Shown one piece after another: positions 48,290 to 56,300 of a stretch of 64,000 bases of DNA. The first letter of the stretch is position 1. Each line of letters opens with the position of its first letter. Source of the DNA: Mesorhizobium loti. Lineage in GTDB: Bacteria > Pseudomonadota > Alphaproteobacteria > Rhizobiales > Rhizobiaceae. The stretch spans positions 7,135,001-7,199,000 of the forward strand of contig CP050293.1 of the NCBI GenBank assembly GCA_014189435.1, given 5' to 3'. The position numbers and the translations under genes are program-made. The notes under the pieces are model-generated. The model saw only the letters and a program-made list of their open reading frames with translations. It did not search any database and was not told where the DNA came from.

Positions 48290-49071
48290 TGGTTTTGGGC
48301 TCCAGGCACCCGGCAAGCATGCTCGCGATCGTGCGCCGCTACGAGGCGGCCGGCTTTCGTGCCTGGCCGGCAGCCGCCGTCCACTATGACGGCACCTGGG
48401 TGGTACGACTGACCGCCGGCCATCCGGCCAAGCGGCTGAACTCGGTTAACCCCCTCGATCCAGGCGACACCCAGCACATTGCCGACCGTATCGGCCGGGC
48501 CAGCCGCCGTTTCGATGCCTATGGCCGGCCGCTGACGTTCCGCATGTCGCCGCTGTCGGGCCCGGATCTCGCCAGCCATCTCGACCGCGAGGGCTGGAGC
48601 CGGTTCGACGAGTCGCTGGTCATGCGGCTGCCGCTGGCCGACGCGCAACTCGACGGTGCCATGGACCAGATTCCGCTCAAGGACATCAGCCGCTTCATCG
48701 GCGCGTCGCTCAAGGTCAGCGGTTCGGATGTTTCGCTGCGGCCGGGCCTGTCGGAGATCATCGGCGCCATCCAGCCCGAGGCCGGACTGTTCGCGCTCGA
48801 AGACGGAGCCGAAGCGCTGGCGACGCTGATCTGCGTGCACGACGGCGATCTTGCCGGCCTGTTCGAGGTCGCCACCGACAAGGCGGCGCGCAACAAGGGC
48901 CATGGCCGCAACCTGATCCTGTCGGCGCTGAAATGGGCGCGGCTGCGTGGCGCGCGGGAGGCCTGGCTGCAGGTCGAGGCCGGCAATGTGCCGGCGCTGG
49001 CGCTCTACCATTCGCTCGGCTTTGACGAAGTCTATCGCTACCACTACCGCCGGCCGCCCGGTCATGAATGA
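48289..49071 (+). CDS. GNAT-family N-acetyltransferase
   Basis: A 260-residue protein whose C-terminal half (150-255) is a GNAT domain. The acetyl-CoA site is ARNKGHGRNLILSALKWAR and the final helix is VPALALYHSLGF. The N-terminal half (TWVVRLTAGHPAKRLNSVNPLD) is a conserved extension. The ATG at 48289 overlaps the argJ stop (TGATG), showing translational coupling; I expect this gene between argJ and mutT in rhizobia. The acceptor substrate is unknown. Confidence 0.9.
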   Translation: MVLGSRHPASMLAIVRRYEAAGFRAWPAAAVHYDGTWVVRLTAGHPAKRLNSVNPLDPGDTQHIADRIGRASRRFDAYGRPLTFRMSPLSGPDLASHLDREGWSRFDESLVMRLPLADAQLDGAMDQIPLKDISRFIGASLKVSGSDVSLRPGLSEIIGAIQPEAGLFALEDGAEALATLICVHDGDLAGLFEVATDKAARNKGHGRNLILSALKWARLRGAREAWLQVEAGNVPALALYHSLGFDEVYRYHYRRPPGHE

Positions 49072-49097
49072 AGTGATGGCATGAATGATGTGATGGC
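49064..49097 (+). repeat. tandem 17-base duplication at the GNAT-mutT junction
   Basis: ATGAATGAAGTGATGGC (49064-49080) is followed directly by ATGAATGATGTGATGGC (49081-49097), one base different, and then the mutT start ATGAGTGACGG. The first copy contains the GNAT stop codon. It looks like a local duplication of a start-like segment. Confidence 0.6.
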
Positions 49098-49520
49098 ATG
49101 AGTGACGGGACGACCGCCGGCAAGCGCCTGCTCCTGGTCGCCGCCTGCGCGCTGGTCGATGCCGACGGCCGGGTGCTCTTGGCGCAGCGGCCGGAGGGCA
49201 AGCAACTGGCCGGGCTGTGGGAATTTCCCGGCGGCAAGGTCGAACCCGGCGAGACGCCCGAACAATGCATCATTCGCGAGTTGCACGAGGAAATCGGCAT
49301 CGAAACCGACATTCCATGCCTGGCGCCGCTCACCTTCGCCAGTCATTCCTACGACGATTTCCACCTGCTGATGCCGCTGTTCATCTGCCGCCGTTTCCGC
49401 GGCATCGCCCAACCCAGGGAAGGCCAGGCGCTGAAATGGGTGCGGCCAAAGCAGATGCGCGACTATCCGATGCCGCCGGCCGACGCACCGCTGATCCCCT
49501 TCCTCATCGATCTTCTTTGA
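49098..49520 (+). CDS. mutT: 8-oxo-dGTP diphosphatase (Nudix, MutT)
   Basis: A 140-residue Nudix hydrolase that removes oxidised dGTP from the nucleotide pool. The Nudix box is complete: GGKVEPGE, then RELHEEIG (residues 45-67). The WEFPGGK segment before it and LKWV, MPPADAPLI near the end are typical of MutT. It ends the argJ-GNAT-mutT group. ATG codons at 49064 and 49081 upstream are out of frame or belong to the duplication. Confidence 0.94.
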   Translation: MSDGTTAGKRLLLVAACALVDADGRVLLAQRPEGKQLAGLWEFPGGKVEPGETPEQCIIRELHEEIGIETDIPCLAPLTFASHSYDDFHLLMPLFICRRFRGIAQPREGQALKWVRPKQMRDYPMPPADAPLIPFLIDLL

Positions 49521-49529
49521 GGGCTCTCG

Positions 49530-49550
49530 CCCGGCCGCTTCCTGGCCGGG
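49530..49550 (+). terminator. hairpin after mutT
   Basis: CCCGGCC (49530-49536) pairs with GGCCGGG (49544-49550) around GCTTCCT. No T-run follows, so it is at best a weak or factor-dependent terminator. Confidence 0.4.
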
Positions 49551-49650
49551 GCGTTGTATCAGCCAGCGTTAATGGAAGATTTATCTCATCATGAAAAATT
49601 GAAGCATCGCCGTTCGCGGCCGCGCCGACGATTCGCTGGGGAGCGATAGC

Positions 49651-49968
49651 ATGAGCCTAGACAGGGATTGGGACTCGATCCGGCCCGAGCGCAGCTTTCG
49701 CGCCGCCGACGCAGGCATGGGCATATTGCGCATCACGCTGCTGTTCGGTTCGGCCGCGGTGGCGCTGGCGCTGATAGCAACCCCTTTTCTCGACAGCCAG
49801 ACACGATCGCTGTCGTCCCGCGATGATCTTGCCGGCGGGCTCGACATGACGGCCACCGGCTCGGTCAGCCATCGCGAAACCTACACGCTGCGCCGCAGCG
49901 TGCTGCAGCCGCAGCCCAGTTCGGTCTGCATCATCCGGTCCAATGGCAGAAGCAGCGGCGACTGCTGA
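49651..49968 (+). CDS. small single-pass membrane protein, unknown function
   Basis: A 105-residue protein, unrecognised beyond being hypothetical-like. A charged N-terminus (DRDWDSIRPERSFRAADAG) is followed by one hydrophobic helix (GILRITLLFGSAAVALALIA, about 23-43), then a polar tail likely in the periplasm, ending with two cysteines (SVCIIRS and SGDC). GGGGAG precedes the ATG. It is separate from mutT and from the Flp pilin gene 109 bases downstream. Confidence 0.7.
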   Translation: MSLDRDWDSIRPERSFRAADAGMGILRITLLFGSAAVALALIATPFLDSQTRSLSSRDDLAGGLDMTATGSVSHRETYTLRRSVLQPQPSSVCIIRSNGRSSGDC

Positions 49969-50021
49969 CATGGTTAAGAGTTTTCGGCAAGGCGGCGGTT
50001 TCACCGCCTGTTAAGCCTTTG

Positions 50022-50041
50022 CCGTTAACCTTTCTTAACGG
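50022..50041 (+). promoter_or_regulatory. TTAA inverted repeat upstream of the Flp pilin gene
   Basis: CCGTTAA (50022-50028) and TTAACGG (50035-50041) flank six bases, 36 bases upstream of the pilin start. Paired TTAA elements recall CtrA boxes (TTAA-N7-TTAA), which control Caulobacter pilA, but the spacer is six rather than seven bases. Confidence 0.4.
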
Positions 50042-50077
50042 ATCGGCGGTAATCTCCTGGCGAGAGGGGTCGAGGTC

Positions 50078-50263
50078 ATGAAAGCACTGCTGCTGGGTTT
50101 TCTGAAGGACGAGACCGGCGCGACAGCCATCGAATATGGACTGATCGCGACCTTGGTGGCGCTGGGGATCATCACCGGAGTTGGTCAGTTTGCCGACTCG
50201 CTCACTTGGCTGTTCAGCGACAACAACAGCAAGCTTGCGAACGCTTTCGCACCCACACCCTGA
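50078..50263 (+). CDS. Flp-type (class IVb) pilin
   Basis: A 61-residue pilin precursor. The short leader MKALLLGFLKDETG is followed by the conserved ATAIEYGLIATLVALGII helix; cleavage by a TadV-type prepilin peptidase after the glycine at position 14 is expected. The mature 47-residue subunit would form Tad/Flp adhesive pili. No cpa/tad assembly genes lie in this window, so it is an orphan pilin served by machinery elsewhere. GAGAGGGG precedes the ATG. Confidence 0.92.
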   Translation: MKALLLGFLKDETGATAIEYGLIATLVALGIITGVGQFADSLTWLFSDNNSKLANAFAPTP

Positions 50264-50291
50264 TCCAACCTTTCCGCGCTTGCGGGCAGGA

Positions 50292-51155
50292 TCAACGCCC
50301 GTCGGGCGCCTCCAGGATTGCCTTCAGCGAGACCTTGGCCGAACCCGGTTTCAGCGGCTTTTGCTGCGATGCGTCGGGCGCCCAGCCGGACATCCAGACG
50401 ATCGAGAAACTTGCCCGCACGCGGCCGTCGGGGTCCGAAAACCGCTCGGCGTAGATTTCCGCCGCGCGGGCAAACAGCGTGCGCGAGCCCGGCCGCCGGC
50501 TGCGATCGGTGAGCGCACTGGTCTCGCCCATGGCCCGCAGATCCGCCATCAGGTTGAACAGGCTGGCATAGCGCACCGTCACCGTCTCCACGTCGGCAAC
50601 CGGCAGAGCGAGACCGGCGCGCTGCAGAAGCGCACCGGCGTCGCGCACGTCGGTGAACGGGATGACGCGTGGGCTGGCGCCGCCGTAGAGCTCGGTCTCG
50701 GCCGCAAGCAGGCTTTCGCGTAGCTCGAAAAGCGTGCCGGCGCCAGCAAAGGCGCCGAGGAAAAGCCCGTCCGGCCGCAACGCGCGGCGGATCTGGATCA
50801 GCATGCCGGGAATGTCGTTCATCGCCTGCAGCGACAGAAGCGAGACCACCAGATCGAGGCTCTCAGGCTCGAACGGCACGGTTTCCAGCGGTGCGATCAA
50901 GCCGGCGCCGCCGCCTGTCAGGAAAGCCGTGTCCGCCTCGACGCGGACAATATCGGCGACCTTGTCGCTCTCGGCGAGCATTTCGGCTGCCGCCGGCGTC
51001 TGGCAAAACAGCACCGCCGCCTTCCCGAACCGACGCTCGACAGCACCCAGCCGGTCGGCAAGGTCCTCGGCCGTACGGCGCATGAGGAAGTCCGCGCCGT
51101 CAACCGGATGGGCAAGCGCGCGCCGCTTGTGCGCCAGCCACAGGGAGGTATCCAT
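50292..51155 (-). CDS. SAM-dependent methyltransferase, BioC/NDUFAF5-like
   Basis: A 287-residue class I methyltransferase-fold protein. The N-terminus LAHKRRALAHPVDGADFLMRR matches the bacterial relatives of mitochondrial complex I factor NDUFAF5. The SAM-binding region is degenerate: AAVLFCQTPAAAEML replaces the usual E/DxGxGxG, and the acidic strand is LDLVVSLLSLQAMND. It could be a hydroxylase/assembly factor rather than an active methyltransferase. It is divergent from comF; its start at 51155 has AGGGAGG upstream. Confidence 0.85.
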   Translation of the reverse strand: MDTSLWLAHKRRALAHPVDGADFLMRRTAEDLADRLGAVERRFGKAAVLFCQTPAAAEMLAESDKVADIVRVEADTAFLTGGGAGLIAPLETVPFEPESLDLVVSLLSLQAMNDIPGMLIQIRRALRPDGLFLGAFAGAGTLFELRESLLAAETELYGGASPRVIPFTDVRDAGALLQRAGLALPVADVETVTVRYASLFNLMADLRAMGETSALTDRSRRPGSRTLFARAAEIYAERFSDPDGRVRASFSIVWMSGWAPDASQQKPLKPGSAKVSLKAILEAPDGR

Positions 51156-51231
51156 TATCGGCTGCAACGGGCAGATCCTTGTTTGTCCACGCCCTGATAT
51201 AGTTGGTATACCTGCGCGGAGAACCAACCAC

Positions 51232-52032
51232 GTGGCCGATCCGATGCCCAAGATCAACCCCATCGAGATCAGCAGCCTGGCCCGATCGGCGCTCGGCTGG
51301 CCGGCGCGCATCCTGTTTCCACCGGTTTGCGCCGGCTGCCGGCGGCATGTCTCGCAGCCCGGCGTGCTTTGTGGCGCCTGCTGGCCGAAGCTCAGGCTGC
51401 TGGAACGGCCATGGTGCCCGGTGATGGGCACGCCGTTTACCCATCACATGGGCGACGGCTTTCTGTCGGCCGAGGCAATCGCCGATCCGCCGCCTTTCGA
51501 GCGGGCGCGGGCGGCCGTCGCCTATTCCGGCGTCGCCCGCCAGATGGTGCAGGGGCTGAAATACCAGGATCGCACGGATCTCGCGCCATGGATGGCGCGC
51601 TGGATGGTGCGCGCGGGTGCCGATCTCATCGCCGAGGCGGAAGTGGTGGTGCCGGTGCCGCTGCACTGGCGGCGCTTCTTCAGGCGACGCTTCAACCAGT
51701 CGGCGGAACTGGCAAGGGCGGTCTCGGCGCTCAGCGAATTGCCCTTCGCTCCCTCGGCGGTGCGGCGTGTGAAACTCACCCGCCAGCAGGTCGGGCTGGA
51801 GCGCGGGGAACGCGAGGAGAATGTGCGGGCCGCCTTCCGAGTGCCCGCCGAGGCGGAAATCGAGATTGCCGGCCGCAGGGTGCTTTTGATCGACGATGTC
51901 TACACGACCGGCGCCACCGTGCGTTCCGCCACCAAGGCGCTGAAAAGAGGAGGAGCGGCCGCCGTCGACGTGCTGACCTTTGCCCGTGTGTTGCCGGGGG
52001 ACTTCCGGGCCGACGAGTCCGCGACTATATAA
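51232..52032 (+). CDS. ComF-family phosphoribosyltransferase-like protein
   Basis: A 266-residue protein. The N-terminal zinc-finger-like region has CAGCRR, LCGACW and WCPVMG. The C-terminal PRTase domain has the phosphoribosyl-binding motif VLLIDDVYTTGATV. In Firmicutes ComF takes part in DNA uptake; in alphaproteobacteria the role is unclear. I chose the GTG at 51232 because GGAGAA lies eight bases upstream; the ATG at 51244 is the alternative. grxC follows after 28 bases. Confidence 0.9.
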   Translation: MADPMPKINPIEISSLARSALGWPARILFPPVCAGCRRHVSQPGVLCGACWPKLRLLERPWCPVMGTPFTHHMGDGFLSAEAIADPPPFERARAAVAYSGVARQMVQGLKYQDRTDLAPWMARWMVRAGADLIAEAEVVVPVPLHWRRFFRRRFNQSAELARAVSALSELPFAPSAVRRVKLTRQQVGLERGEREENVRAAFRVPAEAEIEIAGRRVLLIDDVYTTGATVRSATKALKRGGAAAVDVLTFARVLPGDFRADESATI

Positions 52033-52060
52033 GTCGGCAACGAACAGCGGAAATTTCGTC

Positions 52061-52330
52061 ATGACCGATGTCACAATCTACACCCGCATGATGTGCGGCT
52101 ATTGCACGGCAGCCAAGCGGCTGCTCGAACGCAAGGGCGTCGCCTTTACCGAGCACGATGCCTCCTTCTCGCCGGAATTGCGCCAGGAGATGATCTCCCG
52201 CGCCCACGGCCGCTCGACCTTTCCGCAGATTTTCATCGGCGATACGCATGTCGGCGGCTGTGACGAACTCCACGACCTGGAGGCCGAAGGCCGGCTGGAC
52301 AAACTGCTCGCCAACGGCGCGACGATTTAA
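52061..52330 (+). CDS. grxC: glutaredoxin 3
   Basis: An 89-residue dithiol glutaredoxin that reduces disulfides and mixed glutathione disulfides. Active site CGYC (Cys12, Cys15), the cis-proline TFPQIFI and the glutathione-binding GGCDELHDLE are all present. It follows comF and precedes the nitrilase-family gene by 11 bases, a common alphaproteobacterial arrangement. Confidence 0.96.
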   Translation: MTDVTIYTRMMCGYCTAAKRLLERKGVAFTEHDASFSPELRQEMISRAHGRSTFPQIFIGDTHVGGCDELHDLEAEGRLDKLLANGATI

Positions 52331-52341
52331 GGATTATGACG

Positions 52342-53208
52342 ATGGGTGTTTTCAAGGCGGCTGCGATCCAGATGCGTTCAGGCGAGAGCCCCGAGCGCAA
52401 CGCGGTCGATCTCGAACGGCTGGTGCGTGAAGCCGCAAGCCAGGGCGCGACCTACATCCAGACGCCGGAAATGACCGGCGCGCTGATCCGCGACAAGGAA
52501 GCGCGCGCCGCCTCCTTCACCTCCGAGGACAAGGACATCATCGTCTCGACCGCGCGCAAGCTGGCCAAGGAACTCGGCGTTTTCCTGCATATCGGCTCGA
52601 CCGCCATCCTGCGCGCCGACGGCAAGCTCGCCAACCGGGCGCTGCTGTTCGGCCCGGACGGCGCCACGCTCGCCACCTACGACAAGATCCACATGTTCGA
52701 CGTCGATCTCGACAATGGCGAGAGCTGGCGTGAATCCGCCGCCTATGAACCGGGCACCGAGGCCGTCGTCACCGACCTCGAGGGCGCAAAGCTCGGCTTT
52801 GCCGTTTGCTACGATCTGCGCTTTCCGCAACTCTTCCGCGCCGAGGCACTGGCCGGCGCGGATCTGCTTTCGGTGCCGGCGGCCTTCACCCGCCAGACGG
52901 GCGAGGCGCACTGGCACGTGTTGCTCAGGGCCCGCGCCATCGAGAACGGCGCCTACGTCGTCGCCGCCGCGCAAGGCGGCTTGCATGAAGATGGCCGCGA
53001 AACATACGGTCATTCGCTGATCGTCGATCCGTGGGGCCGTATCATTGCGGAAGCCGGGCATGACGAGCCGGCGGTGATCGTCGCCGAGATCGACCCGGCG
53101 CAGTCGCTTGCCGCGCGCAAGAAGATCCCCAACCTCAAAAATGCGCGGGATTTTGCCGTCAATGCCGGCTTGGGCGAGGCGCCGCGTCTCAGGGGTGCAG
53201 CCTCTTGA
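52342..53208 (+). CDS. nitrilase-family carbon-nitrogen hydrolase (Nit1/deaminated-glutathione amidase-like)
   Basis: A 288-residue amidase. The catalytic triad is visible: Glu in QTPEMTG, Lys in YDKIHMFDVDL and Cys in VCYDLRFPQLF. The HMFDVDL and RFPQLFRA segments fit the Nit1/NitA group, which hydrolyses deaminated glutathione. The location beside grxC supports a thiol-repair role. I chose the ATG at 52342, eight bases after AGGA; an ATG two codons earlier is also possible. Its stop overlaps the TTG start of the DUF1178 gene by four bases. Confidence 0.92.
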   Translation: MGVFKAAAIQMRSGESPERNAVDLERLVREAASQGATYIQTPEMTGALIRDKEARAASFTSEDKDIIVSTARKLAKELGVFLHIGSTAILRADGKLANRALLFGPDGATLATYDKIHMFDVDLDNGESWRESAAYEPGTEAVVTDLEGAKLGFAVCYDLRFPQLFRAEALAGADLLSVPAAFTRQTGEAHWHVLLRARAIENGAYVVAAAQGGLHEDGRETYGHSLIVDPWGRIIAEAGHDEPAVIVAEIDPAQSLAARKKIPNLKNARDFAVNAGLGEAPRLRGAAS

Positions 53209-53630
53209 TCCGCTTTGCCCTGATTTGCGAGCACGAGCACGAATTCGAAGGCTGGTTCCGCAGCAACGACGATTTCGACACCCAGAAGAAGCGCGGCTTT
53301 GTCGACTGTCCGAGCTGCGGCTCGCACAAGGTGCAGAAAGCGCTCATGGCACCGGCCGTCTCCACGGCGCGCAAGCAGGAAACGATAGCGCTGGCCATGG
53401 GCGAGGCGCAGAAGCAGGCTTTGGCGCAGCTGAAGGCGATGGCCGAGAAGGTGCGCGAGAATGCCGACTATGTCGGCGACAAGTTCGCCGAGGAAGCGCG
53501 CAAAATCCATTTCGGGGAAAGCGACGCGCGGGGCATCTATGGCGAGGCGACGCTGGAAGAAGCCAAGAGCCTGGCCGAGGACGGCGTCGAGTTCATGCCG
53601 ATCCCGGTGTTTCCGGACGACCGCAACTGA
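53205..53630 (+). CDS. DUF1178 family protein
   Basis: A 141-residue protein of unknown function. It starts at a TTG that overlaps the preceding stop (TTGA); the start is set by the family's conserved N-terminus, IRFALICEHEHEFEGWF. A CPSCGS zinc-knuckle-like pair near residue 35 and the C-terminal EEAKSLAEDGVEFMPIPV segment are typical. The preceding amidase and grxC genes probably form one operon with it. Confidence 0.9.
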   Translation: MIRFALICEHEHEFEGWFRSNDDFDTQKKRGFVDCPSCGSHKVQKALMAPAVSTARKQETIALAMGEAQKQALAQLKAMAEKVRENADYVGDKFAEEARKIHFGESDARGIYGEATLEEAKSLAEDGVEFMPIPVFPDDRN

Positions 53631-53644
53631 GTTCCGAGGGAGCT

Positions 53645-54307
53645 TTGCGCGACCCAGAAGCGATTGAGCCGCGAGGAAGCATAAGAGCCGTCGTTGGCCG
53701 ATTGGCCCGCTGGGGCGCCGTCAAGTTCAGCGGTACCCGAACGATCGACGGGTTGCTCATCATCAGCGACAAGGGCACTGACAAGATCGTCGAGGCGCTT
53801 CAGCTTATTCGTGATTTTGATCCAGTGCGCTACAGACGGCTGCTTGGTGACGTAAGACAGGTCTTCGTCACAACCCTTCCTGCTTCCGTCGCGCAGTGGG
53901 CGGATTCTTCGAAGGCGTGCGAATTGGACGAGCGTCATATCATCAGCGAAGAGACGACGCCGGAATTGGTCGCTTCGATTATCGTCCATGAGGCCACCCA
54001 CGCGCGGCTTATGCGATGCGGTATCGGCTACGAAGAGGCGTTGCGGGATCGCGTGGAGCAGGTCTGTCTGCGCCGAGAAATAGCCTTTGCTGCCAGATTG
54101 CCGACCGGAAAGGGCCGGAGCCAGCAAGCCGAAGCGACACTCGAGGCCATGCCGGACTTTTCCGACAGGGCGATGAGTGAACGCTATCTCAGCGGTTTGC
54201 GAGATGCTCTGCTCTACCTCAACATGCCGACCCGGCTTGTCGACCTCACCGTATCATACCGGCGCTGGAAACACCGGCGCCGGTTTTCGCGGCAGCCGAC
54301 GAACTGA
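53645..54307 (+). CDS. unrecognised protein with a HEATH zincin-like motif
   Basis: About 220 residues, family not recognised. The middle has VHEATHARL, matching the HExxH zinc-protease motif (residues 115-119), with a glutamate in RVEQVCLRRE about 20 residues later (Glu138) that could be the third ligand of a gluzincin. No signal peptide is visible, and only weak hydrophobicity. The start is uncertain: a TTG at 53645 follows GAGGGAG closely and gives MRDPEAIEPRG. Codon use and GC look lower than in the neighbours. It follows DUF1178 by 14 bases on the same strand. Confidence 0.65.
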   Translation: MRDPEAIEPRGSIRAVVGRLARWGAVKFSGTRTIDGLLIISDKGTDKIVEALQLIRDFDPVRYRRLLGDVRQVFVTTLPASVAQWADSSKACELDERHIISEETTPELVASIIVHEATHARLMRCGIGYEEALRDRVEQVCLRREIAFAARLPTGKGRSQQAEATLEAMPDFSDRAMSERYLSGLRDALLYLNMPTRLVDLTVSYRRWKHRRRFSRQPTN

Positions 54308-54312
54308 CCCGG

Positions 54313-54840
54313 CTAGCTCACGCTGCCGATCAGTTTCTCAAGCAGCCGAGAGAGCGTTTCCTGTTCCGCCGGTGTCAGGCCCGCAAGAACCTCATGCTCG
54401 TTGGCGACATGGGCGCTAACTGCGTCGTCGATCAAGGCCAGGCCCTTTTCGGTCAGCCTCACGACAATGCCGCGCCGATCGTTGGGGTGCGGCCCGCGCA
54501 GGATCAATCCGGATTTTTCGAGCCGGTCGAGCCGGTTGGTCATGGCGCCCGACGTCACCATCGTCGCTTCATAGAGCGCGGTCGGCGTTAGCGCGTAGGG
54601 TGATCCAGAGCGGCGCAGTGTCGCCAGCACATCGAACTCTCCCGACTGCAATCCATAGCGGCCAAACAACGGCGCCAGGCGCTCGCGAGCGATCAGCGAG
54701 GCGGCCTCGTTCAGCCGCCCGAGCACGGCCATCGGCGAGACATCCAGATCGGGCCGCTCCCGCTTCCATTGCTCGATCGCTCTTGCTGCCCTGTCCAACT
54801 GTCTCACCATCATATATCTTGACGTTAAGAATCTTTCCAT
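54313..54840 (-). CDS. MarR-family transcriptional regulator
   Basis: A 175-residue MarR regulator. The winged helix runs from LQSGEFDVLATLRRSG through TPTALYEATMVTSGAMTNRLDRLEKSGLI, with the wing HPNDRRGIVVRLTEKG. It is divergent from an EamA transporter gene 54 bases away, the usual regulator-target layout. GAGGT lies five to six bases before the ATG at 54840, supporting that start although a palindrome overlaps the first codons. ATG codons at 54813 and 54810 are alternatives. Confidence 0.92.
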   Translation of the reverse strand: MERFLTSRYMMVRQLDRAARAIEQWKRERPDLDVSPMAVLGRLNEAASLIARERLAPLFGRYGLQSGEFDVLATLRRSGSPYALTPTALYEATMVTSGAMTNRLDRLEKSGLILRGPHPNDRRGIVVRLTEKGLALIDDAVSAHVANEHEVLAGLTPAEQETLSRLLEKLIGSVS

Positions 54841-54856
54841 TATCTTACCTCAAGAT
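54817..54856. promoter_or_regulatory. paired palindromes in the MarR/EamA divergent promoter
   Basis: TCTTGA-CG-TTAAGA (54817-54830, one mismatch pair) and ATCTT-ACCTC-AAGAT (54842-54856, perfect) have centres about 25 bases apart. One covers the regulator's start and the other its ribosome-binding site. Likely operators for the MarR protein, controlling itself and the transporter. Confidence 0.5.
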
Positions 54857-54894
54857 GCAATGCCGGCCAAGGGCCGCGGCGACAGGGTTCGATC

Positions 54895-55830
54895 ATGAAA
54901 TTTCTCTGGGATTCGGCGCTCGGCCTGCTGGTCGTCACCGGCGGCCTACTCGGCCTGACACTGCCGTTCGGCAAGCTCGCCACGGCTGCCGGCGTGCCGG
55001 CCATGGTCTGGGCCTTCGTCATCTCGCTCGGCGCCGGCGGCGTCTTGCTGTGCGTGCTCTTGTTGCGCGGCCAGCGCGTCCGGCTTACCGCGCACAAATT
55101 GCGCTACTTTTTCGTCACCGCGGCGGTGTCCTATGCCGTCCCCAATCTCCTGATGTTCTCGGCCATCCCGCATCTGGGCGCCGGCTACACCGGCATCATG
55201 TTCACGCTGTCACCTGTCATCACGCTGGTGTTCTCCATCCTGTTGCGTGTCCGGCGGCCCAACATGCTGGGCATTGTCGGCATCGCCGTCGGCTTCGTCG
55301 GCGCCGTCATGGTGGCGGTGACGCGCGGCGAGGCCGGCCAGCCGGCCGATCTGTTCTGGGTGGTGATGGGGCTGCTCATTCCGGTCAGTCTTGCCGCCGG
55401 CAACATCTATCGCACGGTCGACTGGCCGGAAGGCACCGGCCCGATCGAGCTTGCCGTCGGCAGCCATCTGGCGTCAGCGGCGATGCTGCTTGTCGGCATT
55501 TTTCTCCTGTTCGGCGGCAAGGCTTTCGTGCCGCTCGGCGGCGTGCCGCTGGTCGTCGTCGCGCAGGTCGCGTCGGCGTCGGCGATGTTCGCCTTTTTCT
55601 TCAGGCTGCAGGCGGTTGGTGGTCCGGTCTATCTCAGCCAGATCGGCTATGTGGCGGCGGCCGTCGGCCTGTTTGCCGGCACCATCTTCCTCGGCGAGCA
55701 CTATCAGTTGCTGACCTGGGTCGGCGCTATCATCATCACCGCCGGCGTGTTCATCACCACCGTGGCGCAAAACGCAGAAGGGCTGAGCATCCTCCGGTTC
55801 GTCAGGACTTGGCCTCAAAGGATTTTCTAA
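54895..55830 (+). CDS. EamA/DMT-family transporter
   Basis: A 311-residue protein with ten helices in two EamA repeats (LGLTLPFGKLATAAGVPA at the start of the first; HLASAAMLLVGIFLLF at the start of the second). The EHYQLLTWVGAIIITAGVF end is typical. It probably exports a small molecule recognised by the adjacent MarR regulator. Its last 29 bases overlap the converging MmcQ-like gene. Confidence 0.9.
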   Translation: MKFLWDSALGLLVVTGGLLGLTLPFGKLATAAGVPAMVWAFVISLGAGGVLLCVLLLRGQRVRLTAHKLRYFFVTAAVSYAVPNLLMFSAIPHLGAGYTGIMFTLSPVITLVFSILLRVRRPNMLGIVGIAVGFVGAVMVAVTRGEAGQPADLFWVVMGLLIPVSLAAGNIYRTVDWPEGTGPIELAVGSHLASAAMLLVGIFLLFGGKAFVPLGGVPLVVVAQVASASAMFAFFFRLQAVGGPVYLSQIGYVAAAVGLFAGTIFLGEHYQLLTWVGAIIITAGVFITTVAQNAEGLSILRFVRTWPQRIF

Positions 55831-56140
55831 GGCTCGCAGGAGCGACATTGCGCCAGGCGGCAACGATCGCGCTGCGGAATGTCTGCTCGTCGCACGCGTC
55901 AAGCATGATCGACGTCCAGCCCTGCCGTCCCCAGCCGCCCGGCACGGGCACGAACACCGAAGGCTCGGCAGCGGTCATCATTTCCTGCTGATCGCGGCCA
56001 AACTTGACAACGGCGCGGCCATCGTCGGGCAACGACATGAAGATGCGATTGCGCACCCGATAGTCCGGCTTGCCGAAATGCGACTTCTCCACCGCTTCCG
56101 GGAGGTTCAGCGCGATCTGGCGGGCACTTGCGGATTCCAC
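55802..56140 (-). CDS. MmcQ/YjbR-family protein
   Basis: A 112-residue protein of the YjbR/MmcQ fold (DNA-binding-like double-wing). Typical parts are ALNLPEAVEKSHFGKPDYRV, FMSLPDDGRAVVKFG and GWGRQGWTSIMLD. It starts at a GTG (56140). Function is unknown. It lies downstream of the ubiG fragment at 56212-56270. Confidence 0.88.
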   Translation of the reverse strand: MESASARQIALNLPEAVEKSHFGKPDYRVRNRIFMSLPDDGRAVVKFGRDQQEMMTAAEPSVFVPVPGGWGRQGWTSIMLDACDEQTFRSAIVAAWRNVAPASLRKSFEAKS

Positions 56141-56211
56141 CGAACAACTCCGGTTGTTGCCGAGTCCGGAATGACACTTTCCAGTTTTTCGGGATCAGGT
56201 CCTATACACCG

Positions 56212-56270
56212 CGCCCTTTCAGCCAGCACCATTTAGTTCACGTCGATGTCCTTCGACCGCTGCCAGCGGA
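56212..56270 (-). pseudogene. decayed fragment of a ubiG 3' end
   Basis: The stretch 56222-56269 matches the 3' end of ubiG at 58814-58861 at 42 of 48 positions, in the same orientation. Read on the minus strand, it gives HNPL, then, after a frameshift from a short deletion, WQRSKDIDVN, a stop in place of Tyr, and MVLAER. The intact gene reads [23 protein letters not shown]. It directly follows the stop of the winged-helix regulator. It is non-functional as protein. Confidence 0.75.
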
Positions 56271-56300
56271 TTGTGGGTGAGGTCCAGTTCGCCGGCGGTG

